Source: a virus
IMG/VR virus record: IMGVR_UViG_3300005295_000594
Coordinates: 1-40,395 of that record
Direction: 5' to 3' (one strand)
DNA: 40,395 nt
Positions within the stretch are counted from its first letter, which is position 1, and each line of letters opens with the position of its first letter. Shown here in pieces: positions 29,722-39,389 of the stretch. A program made the translations under genes and the position numbers. The notes below the pieces were generated by a model. That model had not been told where the DNA came from, made no database searches, and saw only the letters and a program-made list of their open reading frames with translations.

Positions 29722-31522
29722 TCTCACTCTGGCAATGCGGCTCTATGCCGACGCCGCGCGCTTTGTGCAGGGCTTGCAACAGAGCAGCAGTGCGGTCAGT
29801 AAATTTACGAGCGGTACGCGCAGAGAGTTCGACAAGCTGCGCAATTCGTTCCGTAGCGTCGAAAGCCGTCTCGCCGCGATCGGTATCACGATCGGTGCGA
29901 CCGCCACCATCATTCAATCGGCGCGACTCGACAAAAGCCTGACACAGATCGGACTTACAGCCGGCACCGGCCGCAACGACGTCGCAAAGCTGCGCAAGGA
30001 ACTTTTCAGGCTCGCGCAGGAGACGGGTCAGCCGGTCGAAGAACTGCAGCAAGGCTTCAACAACCTGATCCAGTCCGGTCTGAATTGGCATGAGTCGCTG
30101 CGGGTAATCGAAGCAACCAATAAGGCGATGGCCGTCACCAACGCGCAGGCCGATGCGCTCACCGGCGGCTTGAGTGTCGCGGCAACGGCGTTCGACTTCG
30201 ATCTTTCCAAGCCCGGCATGGCGGTCAAGCTACTCGATCAAATGGTGGTTGCCGGCCGCTTAGGCAATGCTGAGCTGGAAAATCTCTCCGGCATCTTCGC
30301 ACGCGTCGGCGTGAACTCGCGCGCCGCAGGCTTAGGTTTCCAGCAAACACTCGCATTCATTGAAGGCCTGTCGATGATCGAACGCCAGCCCGAGCGCCTG
30401 GCGACGCTCGCTGATTCGACCTTGCGACTGTTCACCAATGCGAACTATCGAAAGGCCGCGCAAAAGGCAACCAGCGTGCGGTTCTTCGATGATCAAGGCG
30501 CCGCGGGCGATCCATTGCAAGTGCTGCGCGACATGCGTACTGGGTTTCAAGCGATGAAGACGGATGCCGACCGGGCGCGTTTTATCAACAGCGCTTTCGG
30601 TCAAACAGATCTCGACACACAGCGCGGCTTGCGTACTTTGCTCACCGGCAGTTCGCTCGACCGCATCGGTCAATTCACCGACGACATAGGCAAGGCTGGC
30701 GGCAGCCTCGACCGCGATCTGCAAACCGCACTCGACAACTCGGTCAATCAGGTAGGCCGTCTTAAGGCTGCATTGCGCTCGGCAGCCGATGGATTCATTC
30801 AGCCGATCAACGCGGCAATCAATCATACGATCAAGAAGATGCTCGACAGTCGCGACAAGGGCGGCATGGGTTTAAGTGGCGGGCAAATTCTTGGTGGAGC
30901 GGCGGCTACGCTTCTCGGGGGCTATGCGCTCAAGCGTTTCGGTGGACCCTTGGTCAGCCGGCTGATCGGCGGCGCCGGCACTGTCGCCACTGGCGTTGCT
31001 GCGGGCAAAGCACTCGAAGTGGCTGCAGGCGTCACGCCAGTGTTTGTAACCAACTGGCCTGGAAACAGCAGTGGAGCCGCTGATGTGGCTGGGGGTGCTG
31101 CAGGAGCATTGGCAGCAGCGAAGGCTGCGAAGGTGTTTGGAGGTTGGCGTGCTGGCGCGGCAATCATTGCGGGGACACCTCTAAAGAATCTCGCAACACT
31201 GGGTGCCACTGGCATAGTGGGCGCCGCCGGAATGGCAGGTGCGGCGGGTGCTGCGGGTTATGGGGCCGGTTCCCTCATTTACAAAGCGATCGACTCAACG
31301 ACGTTTGCAGACAAGCTGGGTGAAACCATTGCCCGTGCGTTGTCTCTCGTTGGGAACGATTCTGCGCGCGAAGCGATTGCACTCCGCAAGCGCGATGCCG
31401 AGCTGAACGGCACACTCAAGATCGAGATTGACGATAAACGCTCGCGCATTACAGAAATGAGCACGAACCAGCGTGGCGTAACGATGGATGCCTTTGTCGG
31501 CCGACAGTGGGCGATGCCATGA
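29708..31522 (+). CDS. Tail tape measure protein
   Basis: A 604-residue tape measure, which sets tail length. The N-terminal half carries the TP901-like core (LRLYADAARFVQGLQQSSSA, FRLAQETGQPVEELQQGFNN, LINSAF-like RFINSAFGQTDLDTQRG). The C-terminal half contains long hydrophobic glycine/alanine stretches (about 390-530: GGAAATLLGGYALKRF, GIVGAAGMAGAAGAAGYGAG) that probably enter the host inner membrane. Its ATG lies inside the frameshifted chaperone frame, as usual. Confidence 0.94.
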   Translation: MADRNLTLAMRLYADAARFVQGLQQSSSAVSKFTSGTRREFDKLRNSFRSVESRLAAIGITIGATATIIQSARLDKSLTQIGLTAGTGRNDVAKLRKELFRLAQETGQPVEELQQGFNNLIQSGLNWHESLRVIEATNKAMAVTNAQADALTGGLSVAATAFDFDLSKPGMAVKLLDQMVVAGRLGNAELENLSGIFARVGVNSRAAGLGFQQTLAFIEGLSMIERQPERLATLADSTLRLFTNANYRKAAQKATSVRFFDDQGAAGDPLQVLRDMRTGFQAMKTDADRARFINSAFGQTDLDTQRGLRTLLTGSSLDRIGQFTDDIGKAGGSLDRDLQTALDNSVNQVGRLKAALRSAADGFIQPINAAINHTIKKMLDSRDKGGMGLSGGQILGGAAATLLGGYALKRFGGPLVSRLIGGAGTVATGVAAGKALEVAAGVTPVFVTNWPGNSSGAADVAGGAAGALAAAKAAKVFGGWRAGAAIIAGTPLKNLATLGATGIVGAAGMAGAAGAAGYGAGSLIYKAIDSTTFADKLGETIARALSLVGNDSAREAIALRKRDAELNGTLKIEIDDKRSRITEMSTNQRGVTMDAFVGRQWAMP

Positions 31523-32718
31523 GCTGGCGCGATCAGCTACGTCCGGCTCGCCTTGGCAACGCGCCTTTCCTCGTAGAGGGCGCCGAAGCACAGCTCGGCC
31601 GCAACACGCAGGTACATGAATATCCGCTGCGGGATATCCCATACGTCGAGGATCTGGGTCGGCGCGCGCGTCGCTTCACTATGGACGCCTACGTGATCGG
31701 CCCGAATTACATGGCGGCACGCGATGCACTGATCGCCGAACTCGAAGCACCAGGCATGAAGACGCTGGTGCATCCGTATCTCGGCGAGATGCGCGTCGGC
31801 GTGGTCGATTCCGCAGGGCCGCGCGAGTCGACACGCGAAGGTGGCATGGCGCGCTTCAATATTGTGGTGGTTGAGGCGGGCGAGCTGCGATTCCCCGCTG
31901 CGACGAGCGATACACAGCGGACTACCCAAGAGAAGGCCGATATTGCGATCGCCGCGGCCGAAGTGCAGTTCGAGGAGGACTTCAACGCCGGCCGGTTGCC
32001 GGCATTCATCCCGCAGGCCGCAACCGCACTGGTGCGCGATTTATCGACGCGGATGAGCGAGATCGCGCGGGCTGCGACGACCATTCCGGCAGAGATTACA
32101 GGCTTCGTAAACGACCTTTCCGCTCTGGCCGGCTCTGCCGCGCAGCTCGTGCTCGCGCCGCTCACGTTGGCGCGCAATGTCGGCTCGGTCATCGCGCAAC
32201 TGAGGACGATCGCAACCGGTCCACCGGAAGCATTGAAGCTGCTGCGGCAGATGTTTGGCTACGGAAATGGTCTGCCGGTCATCTCAACAGGCACCACAGC
32301 TCGCCAGCATCAAGTTGATAACCAAGCGGCGTTTTTATCACTCGTGCAGCAGGCATCCGTGATCGAAGCCGCTCGACTCACATCCGTCATGCAGTTCGTC
32401 TCGTTCGAGGACGCACTCGGTATCCGTGATGAGCTGATCGACGAACTCGACGCGCAAGGCGAAGCGGCGACCAGCGATTCGGTCTACTACGCCTTGGTGG
32501 ACGTCCGCACCGCGATGGTCCAGGACATTCAGGTGCGAAGCGCGGACCTCGCGCGAATCTTGCGGCTCACACTTAATGACAACGTGCCGGCGATCGCTCT
32601 TGCGTACCAGCTCTACGGTGATGCCACACTCGATCAGGATATAAGCGCCCGCAATGGCATCCGCGATCCGCTGTTTTTGCCAAGTGGCACGGCACTTGAG
32701 GTCCTGTCCGATGTCTGA
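31519..32718 (+). CDS. N: DNA circularisation / baseplate-proximal tail protein (Mu N, gp43-like)
   Basis: A 399-residue Mu N homolog. The N-terminal domain is diagnostic: MSWRDQLRPARLGNAPFLVE, EYPLRDIPYVEDLGRRARRF, KTLVHPYLGEMRVGVVDSAG. In Mu the protein is injected or tail-tip associated and promotes circularisation of incoming DNA. The C-terminal two thirds are helical. The start chosen is the ATG overlapping the tape-measure stop (ATGA). It overlaps the next gene by 8 bases. Confidence 0.93.
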   Translation: MSWRDQLRPARLGNAPFLVEGAEAQLGRNTQVHEYPLRDIPYVEDLGRRARRFTMDAYVIGPNYMAARDALIAELEAPGMKTLVHPYLGEMRVGVVDSAGPRESTREGGMARFNIVVVEAGELRFPAATSDTQRTTQEKADIAIAAAEVQFEEDFNAGRLPAFIPQAATALVRDLSTRMSEIARAATTIPAEITGFVNDLSALAGSAAQLVLAPLTLARNVGSVIAQLRTIATGPPEALKLLRQMFGYGNGLPVISTGTTARQHQVDNQAAFLSLVQQASVIEAARLTSVMQFVSFEDALGIRDELIDELDAQGEAATSDSVYYALVDVRTAMVQDIQVRSADLARILRLTLNDNVPAIALAYQLYGDATLDQDISARNGIRDPLFLPSGTALEVLSDV

Positions 32719-33751
32719 TGTGCAGCTCAAGATCGGATCGCGTGCATACAGTGGCTGGAAGACTGTTTCCGTCACGCGTGGCATCGAACAGATTGCAGGC
32801 AGCTTCGAACTTGGCGTCTCAGAGTTGACGCCCGATGGCAGCGCGGCGCGCGACATCGTGCCCGACAAGCGAGCATCGCTCTCACTCGATGGCGAACTCG
32901 TCATTACCGGCTGGATCGATGAGATCGAAATTAGCCATGCTGCACACGAACACACGATCACAGTGCGCGGTCGCGATGTCACGGGTGATTTGGTCGACTG
33001 CGCCGCCGTGCACAAGGTTGGACAGTGGAAAGGCCAGACGATGCTGCAGATCGCACAGGATTTGTGCGATCCCTTCGGCATCAAGGTCACGTCCGACACC
33101 GATGTCGGTAAGCCATTTGAAACATGGAGTATCGAGCCGAGCGAGTCCGTATTCGAGAACCTCGATCGCATGGCCCGACATCGGGCGGTCCTCTTAGTCT
33201 CAGACGGCCGCGGCGGACTGAAGCTTACGCGCGCTGGCACTCAGCGCATCAGTACCGCGCTGGAGCTGGGCGAGAACATCCTCGCCGGCACGATGACGCT
33301 CTCATTCCTCAACCGCGCACGAGACTATATCGTCAAGGGTCAGCGCCAGAGCGACGATGATAGCTTCGGCGACGAAGTCACGGAGAAGAAGGGCACCGCT
33401 CATGACAGCAACATCAAACGATACCGGCCACGCATAGAGCTGATCGAGGACAACGGCGATGCCGATGTGCTGCGCCGACGGGCCGAATGGCGTCGTAACG
33501 TCGAAGCTGCCCGCAGCGCACGTGCTGTGATCACGGTGCAGGGCTGGCGGCATGCCAAGGGACTTTGGCAGCCGAACACGCTCGTAACTGTCAATGATCA
33601 CCGGTTACGCATCGAGAAGCGGACGCTCCTGAACGTACAGAGCAAGTACACGCTCGACGGACAGGGCTCGCGTACAGAACTCACGGTGACGCTGCCGGAA
33701 GCGTTCAGCTTGTCAGCCATTCCAGAGCGCGAGGGATTCGATCTGAGATGA
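32711..33751 (+). CDS. P: Baseplate hub protein (Mu P, gp44-like)
   Basis: A 346-residue hub protein of the Mu gp44 / T4 gp27-like family, forming the trimeric ring on which the spike sits. Family strings are YSGWKTVSVTRGIEQIAGSF, ELTPDGSAARDIVPDKRASL, GRDVTGDLVDCAAVHKVGQW and DNGDADVLRRRAEWRRNVEA. The start at 32711 begins the conserved domain and overlaps the N-like gene by 8 bases. Confidence 0.94.
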   Translation: MSDVQLKIGSRAYSGWKTVSVTRGIEQIAGSFELGVSELTPDGSAARDIVPDKRASLSLDGELVITGWIDEIEISHAAHEHTITVRGRDVTGDLVDCAAVHKVGQWKGQTMLQIAQDLCDPFGIKVTSDTDVGKPFETWSIEPSESVFENLDRMARHRAVLLVSDGRGGLKLTRAGTQRISTALELGENILAGTMTLSFLNRARDYIVKGQRQSDDDSFGDEVTEKKGTAHDSNIKRYRPRIELIEDNGDADVLRRRAEWRRNVEAARSARAVITVQGWRHAKGLWQPNTLVTVNDHRLRIEKRTLLNVQSKYTLDGQGSRTELTVTLPEAFSLSAIPEREGFDLR

Positions 33752-34314
33752 GTAAAGAACTTCATGCGCTTGCTCGCAAGCTCCGTCTCCTCTTTGGTTT
33801 GGGGCTGGTGAGGCAATCCGACGATACGAAGCGATTACAGCGGATGCAGGTCTCACTCCTCGCCGACGAAGTACGCGATGACTGCAACCGATACCAGAAC
33901 TATGGCTTCGCTTCCCGTCCGCTCCCTGGCGCCGAGGCATTACTCGCGGCCGTTGGCGGTGCGCGCAACCACGTCGTCGTGGTCGTTGTCGATGACGGTC
34001 GCTATCGCAAGCGCGATCTCCAGCCAGGCGAGTCGGCGATGTATACGGATGAGGGTGATTACATATACCTCCAGCGCGGGCGCATCATCGAGGTCCAAGC
34101 TGGAACAAAGCTCAAGATCGATACACCGGCCGCGGAGTTCACCGGTTATGTCGATGTCACCGAGCACGTCAAGGTCGCCGGCGTAAAGGTGGTTGGCAGT
34201 CAAGGTGCGGCCGTGGCAGACGCCGCTGGCGGGGCGGTTGTCGATAGCCAAGCACGCGCGGCAATCAATACGCTTCTCGCGCGGCTCCGCTCGCATGGAT
34301 TGATCGAATCATGA
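33748..34314 (+). CDS. Baseplate spike protein (Mu gp45-like)
   Basis: A 188-residue homolog of Mu gp45, the membrane-piercing spike. The N-terminal OB-like part contains LQRMQVSLLADEVRDDCNRY, YGFASRPLPGAEALL and NHVVVVVVDDGRYR. The C-terminal beta-helix part reads KIDTPAAEFTGYVDVTEHVK, VAGVKVVGSQGAAVADAAGG. An iron-binding HxH tip motif is not evident. ATGA overlaps couple it to both neighbours. Confidence 0.92.
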   Translation: MSKELHALARKLRLLFGLGLVRQSDDTKRLQRMQVSLLADEVRDDCNRYQNYGFASRPLPGAEALLAAVGGARNHVVVVVVDDGRYRKRDLQPGESAMYTDEGDYIYLQRGRIIEVQAGTKLKIDTPAAEFTGYVDVTEHVKVAGVKVVGSQGAAVADAAGGAVVDSQARAAINTLLARLRSHGLIES

Positions 34315-34805
34315 GCGATATCGCACTCGTTTGGCATGAAACCCAAGCCGATGCGCAGCTCGCTGGCGCTGACCTGCTTGCCGAGGACGGGCTAGAGACG
34401 GCTGTCATCCTCTCACTCTTCTGCGACGCTCGCTTGCCATCCGGACAGGCCGTACCGGACGGAAGCAATGATCGCCGTGGTTGGTGGGCGGATCAGTTCG
34501 CAGATATCGATGGCGATGTGACGGGCTCTCTGCTGTGGACGTTACGGCGTGAAAAGCGGGTGCCGGAGACCTTGGAGCGTGCGCGTCAGTACGCGCAGAA
34601 CGCGCTCGCCTGGATAATCGAAGACGGCATTGCGTCCAGAATCCAGGTGCGGACCTCGTTTGTAAGTGCCCACGAGTTGAGTGACACAGCACGCTATCTG
34701 AACGAGTACGTGTTGGTTATCGAGATCGATATCGACCGACCGAGCGGCCTGACGTCGTTCCGTTGGGAATACAACTGGATGCAGCAGCTCGCGAAGAGAA
34801 CATGA
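34311..34805 (+). CDS. Baseplate wedge protein (Mu gp46-like)
   Basis: A 164-residue gp46/GP46-family baseplate protein related to T4 gp25. The conserved line is DGLETAVILSLFCDARLPSG, RRGWWADQFADIDGDVTGSL, LWTLRREKRVPETLERARQY. It lies directly before the J-like gp47 gene, as in Mu. Confidence 0.92.
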   Translation: MSDIALVWHETQADAQLAGADLLAEDGLETAVILSLFCDARLPSGQAVPDGSNDRRGWWADQFADIDGDVTGSLLWTLRREKRVPETLERARQYAQNALAWIIEDGIASRIQVRTSFVSAHELSDTARYLNEYVLVIEIDIDRPSGLTSFRWEYNWMQQLAKRT

Positions 34806-34806
34806 G

Positions 34807-35874
34807 ATGCCATTTAGCCGACCAACACTTCAAGAGCTGATAACGCGAGTTGAGTTCGATCTGACGAGCCGCCTGCAGATCGTCGGTGCGCTCGCGCGGC
34901 GCGCGATGGTACGTGTGTTGGGGCGCGTGTGGGCAGGCAGCGTACACAGTCTGCACGGGCATCTCGAATGGATCTCAAAGCAGATGCTCGCGATTACTGC
35001 CGACGCCGATCAGCTTGAGCGCTTCGGTGCCGAACTCGCAGTCAATCGCAAGCCGGCAGCATGGGCGGAAGGTGACGTTACCTTCACTGGCAGCAATGGC
35101 ACGATTATTCCTGCGGGTACACTCGTACAACGGCAGGACGGTGCGCAATACGAGACGCAAGCGAATGCGACAATTGCGCTGGGTACGGTTACGACGGATG
35201 TGCGTGCGATTTTGGCCGGCATTAATGGCAATGCGGATGCCGGCACAAATCTTTCTCTCGTTTCTCCGATCGTCGGTATCCAAAGCACCGCTACGGTGGC
35301 GGTTGGAGGCATCACCGGCGGCATAGATACCGAGACCAACGATGACTATCGCGGTCGCATCCTCGCCCGCAAGCGCCGGCCGCCTCAGGGCGGCGCTGAG
35401 TCCGACTACGAGAACTGGACGCTGGAAGTCTCGGGCGTCACCCGTGCGTGGATCTATGCCAACCATACTGGGTTAGGAAAGGTCGGCATTACGTTTGTGT
35501 TAGATAACGAAGAAGACATTATTCCAGATGGACCCAAGGTCGACGAAGTACAGGCATATCTAGTCGATCGGACGCGTAAGCCCATCACTGCGCAGATTAT
35601 CGTGTTCGCGCCGGTGGCTGTAGAGCTCGACTTGGAGATCGCACTCAACCCGAACACATTGGACGTACAGAACGCGGTGCGTGCGGAACTTGCGGACCTG
35701 CTCTTTCGAGATGGCGGTCCAGGCGAAACTATTCGCGTATCGAGAATTGGAGAAGCCATCAGCGTCGCAGCTGGCGAAGATCACCACGATCTGCTCAGTC
35801 CCACGGCAGACGTGCAGCATGATGCTACCGAGATTCCCGTACTAGGGGACATCACCTTCACCACCGATCCATAA
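34807..35874 (+). CDS. Baseplate J-like wedge protein (Mu gp47-like)
   Basis: A 355-residue baseplate J family protein (T4 gp6-like). Typical motifs are FSRPTLQELITRVEFDLTSR, WISKQMLAITADADQLERFG, GTLVQRQDGAQYETQANATI, then GGIDTETNDDYRGRILARKR, PPQGGAESDYENWTLEVSGV. It forms the wedge ring of the contractile baseplate. It is followed after 2 bases by the gp48-like gene. Confidence 0.94.
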   Translation: MPFSRPTLQELITRVEFDLTSRLQIVGALARRAMVRVLGRVWAGSVHSLHGHLEWISKQMLAITADADQLERFGAELAVNRKPAAWAEGDVTFTGSNGTIIPAGTLVQRQDGAQYETQANATIALGTVTTDVRAILAGINGNADAGTNLSLVSPIVGIQSTATVAVGGITGGIDTETNDDYRGRILARKRRPPQGGAESDYENWTLEVSGVTRAWIYANHTGLGKVGITFVLDNEEDIIPDGPKVDEVQAYLVDRTRKPITAQIIVFAPVAVELDLEIALNPNTLDVQNAVRAELADLLFRDGGPGETIRVSRIGEAISVAAGEDHHDLLSPTADVQHDATEIPVLGDITFTTDP

Positions 35875-35876
35875 AT

Positions 35877-36419
35877 ATGATTCCCACGACCGAACAGATT
35901 GCATCGCAGTTGCAGAAACTATTGCCACCCGGTGCGCTCGCCCGCGGTTCGCTTGCTGTGATTGGACGTCTGTTGTTCGGCTCGGCTGACGAGATCGCCC
36001 GTCTATACGCGCGTTTGATGGCGTTGCTCGAAGAGGCACATCCGGGCAGCACGACGGAGCTACTCGATGATTGGGAGGCTGAATACGACCTCCCAGATCC
36101 ATGCATTGAAAATCCCCAAACCATCGAGGAACGACGGGCTGCAATCCTGGCCAAGCTCAACTATGTCGGTAGTCAACCCGTCGCCTTTTTCTATCAGCTC
36201 GCCGCAAGCATAGGCATCACTATCAACATCACAGAGCACCATAGCTTTGAAATAGGTCGCGATGGGATGGGCGATTTCATTGGCCCGGACGAATGGAATT
36301 TCGTTTGGGAAGTTATTGCGAGCGATGACGTCGAGCAAGGACTTCGCAACGTCATGGAATGCAACTTCAAAAATCTAAAACCGGCACACACGCTGCCGCT
36401 ATTCACGTACGAGAGTTAG
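35877..36419 (+). CDS. Baseplate/tail-fibre linker (Mu gp48-like, DUF2313)
   Basis: A 180-residue DUF2313/YmfQ-like protein. Key phrases are TTEQIASQLQKLLPPGALAR, LLEEAHPGSTTELLDDWEAE, YDLPDPCIENPQTIEERRAA and ILAKLNYVGSQPVAFFYQLA. In Mu it links the baseplate to the fibre genes. It lies 4 bases before the tailspike gene. Confidence 0.92.
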   Translation: MIPTTEQIASQLQKLLPPGALARGSLAVIGRLLFGSADEIARLYARLMALLEEAHPGSTTELLDDWEAEYDLPDPCIENPQTIEERRAAILAKLNYVGSQPVAFFYQLAASIGITINITEHHSFEIGRDGMGDFIGPDEWNFVWEVIASDDVEQGLRNVMECNFKNLKPAHTLPLFTYES

Positions 36420-36423
36420 AACG

Positions 36424-38544
36424 ATGCATAAGGTCGATTCACTGGGCGCCACTGCTCAAAACGAATTCACGAACGGCAACCCGCAACTCGTCATTCCACG
36501 AACGCGGCTTGAAGCAAAGTGGATGAATGCGTTACAGCGCGAAGTTGTCTCGCCCATCGAGCAGGTCGGTATCGCCCTCGATGATGAGGATGACAAACAG
36601 CTCGTATCGAGCGTGCAGTTGCACGTCGGGACGATCACCGACCTACGTGCATTGCCTGTACCGCAGCTTCCAGCCGGCCGCACAGTGCTAATCTACGTCC
36701 GTGGTTACTATTCAGAAGGTGATGGCGGCGGCATATTCCGCTGGCAAGGTAACTCAAACGAAGACGATGACGGTGGACTCGTTATAGAGCCAGATTCGGA
36801 GCCTGCCACCGGTCGCTGGAAGCGCTGCATCGATGGAGGCATAGATATTAAGTGGTTCGGCGCCGTTGCGGGTGCTGACAATACCACCGCCATTCAGGCC
36901 GCGTGTGACTCGGCCACCGCTGGGGATACGGTGCGCCTGACGGTCGATGGCCTCATCAGTGCCCCGATCATCATCAGCGTCGGCGACATCCTAATCGATG
37001 GGTGCGGCCGGTCCCAGCAATTCCATCCGTCCTATGCACCAGACGTGGGCGAGGACTGGTCGTCCTACAACCAGATGTTTGTCGCTGATTCAGATCGCGT
37101 GTTCTTTAAACGCGTGCGCTGCCTGGGCAACATCGTCGATGGAGAAACTTACTACTTCAGCGGCTCGTTTATCTGGTTCGCCTCGGGGGTGAATGGCGGG
37201 GGCGTCGAGGAGTGCTACTTCAACAACCTGCGCTATGACACCAGCAACTCGGTGGCGATCCAGACTCGCAGCACCAGCATCGGGATCTCGATCAAAAAGA
37301 ACAGGTTCGTGGATTGTTGCGGCTCGGTGTCGCTACAGGGCTTCTACTCGCACTGCCACGACAATTTGACCGAAATCACGGATGCAGCGGGCGCGGCGCC
37401 GTTGACCGACCTGCTGGGTGTGACCGATCAGCCCTACGGGACGGACGGCTCCACCGGCTGCAGCGTCATCGGCAACAAGGTATTCCGCAGCGCCGGCGCT
37501 CCCTACAGCGGTGCGATCATCGGAGCCAACGTCGGCTCGACCGGCTTTGTGATCGCGAACAACCAGATTTTCGGCGTCAGGGGCGGCGTCGCCCTGTACA
37601 TCCGCGCCTGTACCAACGGGGTTGTCCACGACAACCTGGTCAACGGCCTGGGCCAGACGGCCGCCGCGGTGTGGAATTTGCTGAAGGTTGACGAGGGCTG
37701 CTCGGGCGTGAAGGCCCACAGCAACAAGCTGTTCAACCCACCGGTCAGTGGTTCGATCTTTGGCCGGATGCTGGTGGTAGCGACCGGCAATGATGCCCAC
37801 GACAATGTGGTCGATGGTGGCACGGAAACCCATGTCTTCGCGCAGGCCAACATCATCGAGGGCACGGTGCCTGGCCCGATGCTGTTTGCCCGCAATGGCC
37901 TGCGCGGCGCCAATATCGGCGTGCAGTTTGAAATCACCGATAACGGCGGGCACGTACTCCTCCTGCAGGAGAATCGCTACAGCGGCACGATGACTTCAGC
38001 TTACAACAACGGCAACACCGCGACCCGTAACACGAAGATGTGGCTGGAAAACGAGCGGTATCTAAGCGACTCGCTCACTTCCTTTTTCTGCGTGAACACT
38101 TACCGCTTCTTCCTCACCAACGATCAGGTCGGCAACCGGATGCCGTTCCGATACGGGCGCAATATCTCGGCGCACTTCGGCTCCGCGCCCAGCGGGTCCA
38201 ATGCGACGACGCTGCGCAAGGGGGACATTTTTTGGAATTCCACCCCAAACGTGGGCCAGCCCTTGGGCTGGATAGTCACCGCTTCGGGCACTTACGGTCC
38301 CGAGACCGACAACACCGGCGACACTGACGGCGCAACCGCAGTCATTACCGGCATGGCTGACACCAGCGACTTCTTTGTCGGGGATTTTGTGTCGGTCTCG
38401 GCGGGCTTCACCACCACCGGCCCCTTTGAAATCCTGAGCAAGACGGCCAACAGCGTCACCCTGAATACAGCCTCGAACGCGGCGCAATCCAACGTCACCG
38501 TCGCGACCGTGGACCCGGTAGTCACGGCGATGGCTAATCTGTGA
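36424..38544 (+). CDS. Tailspike/tail fibre with pectate-lyase-like beta helix
   Basis: A 706-residue receptor-binding protein. Residues 1-75 (LVIPRTRLEAKWMNALQREV, VSPIEQVGIALDDEDDKQL) form the particle-anchoring domain. Residues 80-165 contain GYYSEGDGGGIFRWQ, RWKRCIDGGIDIKWFGA and DNTTAIQAACDSA, the entry to a right-handed parallel beta helix as in pectate-lyase-3-like tailspikes. About 170-550 is a repeating, N/G-rich helix body (SVIGNKVF, GFVIANNQIFGVRGG, VVHDNLVNGLG). The end carries a GDIFWNSTPNVGQPLGWIVT module common in beta-helix fibres. It likely binds or cuts surface polysaccharide. No second fibre, chaperone or invertase gene follows, unlike the Mu S/U/gin region. Confidence 0.87.
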   Translation: MHKVDSLGATAQNEFTNGNPQLVIPRTRLEAKWMNALQREVVSPIEQVGIALDDEDDKQLVSSVQLHVGTITDLRALPVPQLPAGRTVLIYVRGYYSEGDGGGIFRWQGNSNEDDDGGLVIEPDSEPATGRWKRCIDGGIDIKWFGAVAGADNTTAIQAACDSATAGDTVRLTVDGLISAPIIISVGDILIDGCGRSQQFHPSYAPDVGEDWSSYNQMFVADSDRVFFKRVRCLGNIVDGETYYFSGSFIWFASGVNGGGVEECYFNNLRYDTSNSVAIQTRSTSIGISIKKNRFVDCCGSVSLQGFYSHCHDNLTEITDAAGAAPLTDLLGVTDQPYGTDGSTGCSVIGNKVFRSAGAPYSGAIIGANVGSTGFVIANNQIFGVRGGVALYIRACTNGVVHDNLVNGLGQTAAAVWNLLKVDEGCSGVKAHSNKLFNPPVSGSIFGRMLVVATGNDAHDNVVDGGTETHVFAQANIIEGTVPGPMLFARNGLRGANIGVQFEITDNGGHVLLLQENRYSGTMTSAYNNGNTATRNTKMWLENERYLSDSLTSFFCVNTYRFFLTNDQVGNRMPFRYGRNISAHFGSAPSGSNATTLRKGDIFWNSTPNVGQPLGWIVTASGTYGPETDNTGDTDGATAVITGMADTSDFFVGDFVSVSAGFTTTGPFEILSKTANSVTLNTASNAAQSNVTVATVDPVVTAMANL

Positions 38545-38617
38545 ACAAACAACACTGCCTTAAAGTAAGTAATTTGTACCAGCTGTTTTATTCCATCCAC
38601 TGCGCTAGGACGCTTAC

Positions 38618-39382
38618 ATGAAATCACTTCCGATAATTCCCTGGATTGGTGGAAAACGACGTCTGGCCGAGAAGATATTGCCCATGTTCCCTGAACACAC
38701 ATGCTACGTGGAGCCCTTTGCCGGCGGTGCGGCACTATTCTTCATGAAAGAGCCGTCCAAAGTTGAAGTTCTCAACGATATCAACGGTGATCTGATCAAT
38801 CTCTACCGCGTAGTCAAACATCATCTAGAGGAATTTATCCGCCAATTCAAATGGGCGCTCAGCAGCCGGGAGATGTTTCGCTGGCTGCAAATTACACCAC
38901 CCGAGACACTGACCGACATTCAGCGAGGCGCGCGCTTTTACTATCTGCAAAAGCTAGCATTCGGCTCTCGCGTGGAATCCCAAAGATTTGGCACAGCGAC
39001 TACCGCACCTCCAAAACTCAACCTGATCCGCCTCGAAGAAGACCTCAGTCAAGCGCATCTGCGCCTCTCGCGCGTATCGGTCGAGCAACTGAAATGGGCG
39101 GATTGCGTCGGTCGCTACGATCGGGAACACACTCTGTTTTTTATGGACCCGCCGTATTGGGGTACGGAAGGTTATGGGGTGCCGTTTCCGCTAAAAGAGT
39201 ACGGCCAAATGGCGGAGATGCTACGTGCCATGAAGGGCAAGGCGATCGTGACCGTAAACGATATTCCAGAGATGCGCAGCGCGTTCGCAGGTTTGCGCAC
39301 TAACCGAGTGCGCATTGCCTATACGGTGGGCGGCGCAAAGCGCGCGAAGCCGACTGTTGAACTGATTATTCGCAACTGGTAA
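38618..39382 (+). CDS. dam: Dam-like adenine-N6 DNA methyltransferase
   Basis: A 254-residue D12-class adenine methyltransferase. The N-terminal SAM-binding motif is PWIGGKRRLAEKIL and the second SAM segment YVEPFAGGAALFF. The catalytic motif IV is FFMDPPYWGTEGYG with Asp177. The small target domain (about 60-150) contains ARFYYLQKLAFGSR. GATC is the likely target but cannot be read from sequence alone. It is upstream of com and the cytosine methyltransferase. In Mu, host Dam methylation is needed to switch on the com-mom operon, so a self-encoded Dam-like enzyme here may replace that dependence or simply protect phage DNA. Confidence 0.92.
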   Translation: MKSLPIIPWIGGKRRLAEKILPMFPEHTCYVEPFAGGAALFFMKEPSKVEVLNDINGDLINLYRVVKHHLEEFIRQFKWALSSREMFRWLQITPPETLTDIQRGARFYYLQKLAFGSRVESQRFGTATTAPPKLNLIRLEEDLSQAHLRLSRVSVEQLKWADCVGRYDREHTLFFMDPPYWGTEGYGVPFPLKEYGQMAEMLRAMKGKAIVTVNDIPEMRSAFAGLRTNRVRIAYTVGGAKRAKPTVELIIRNW

Positions 39383-39389
39383 ATCTGCG

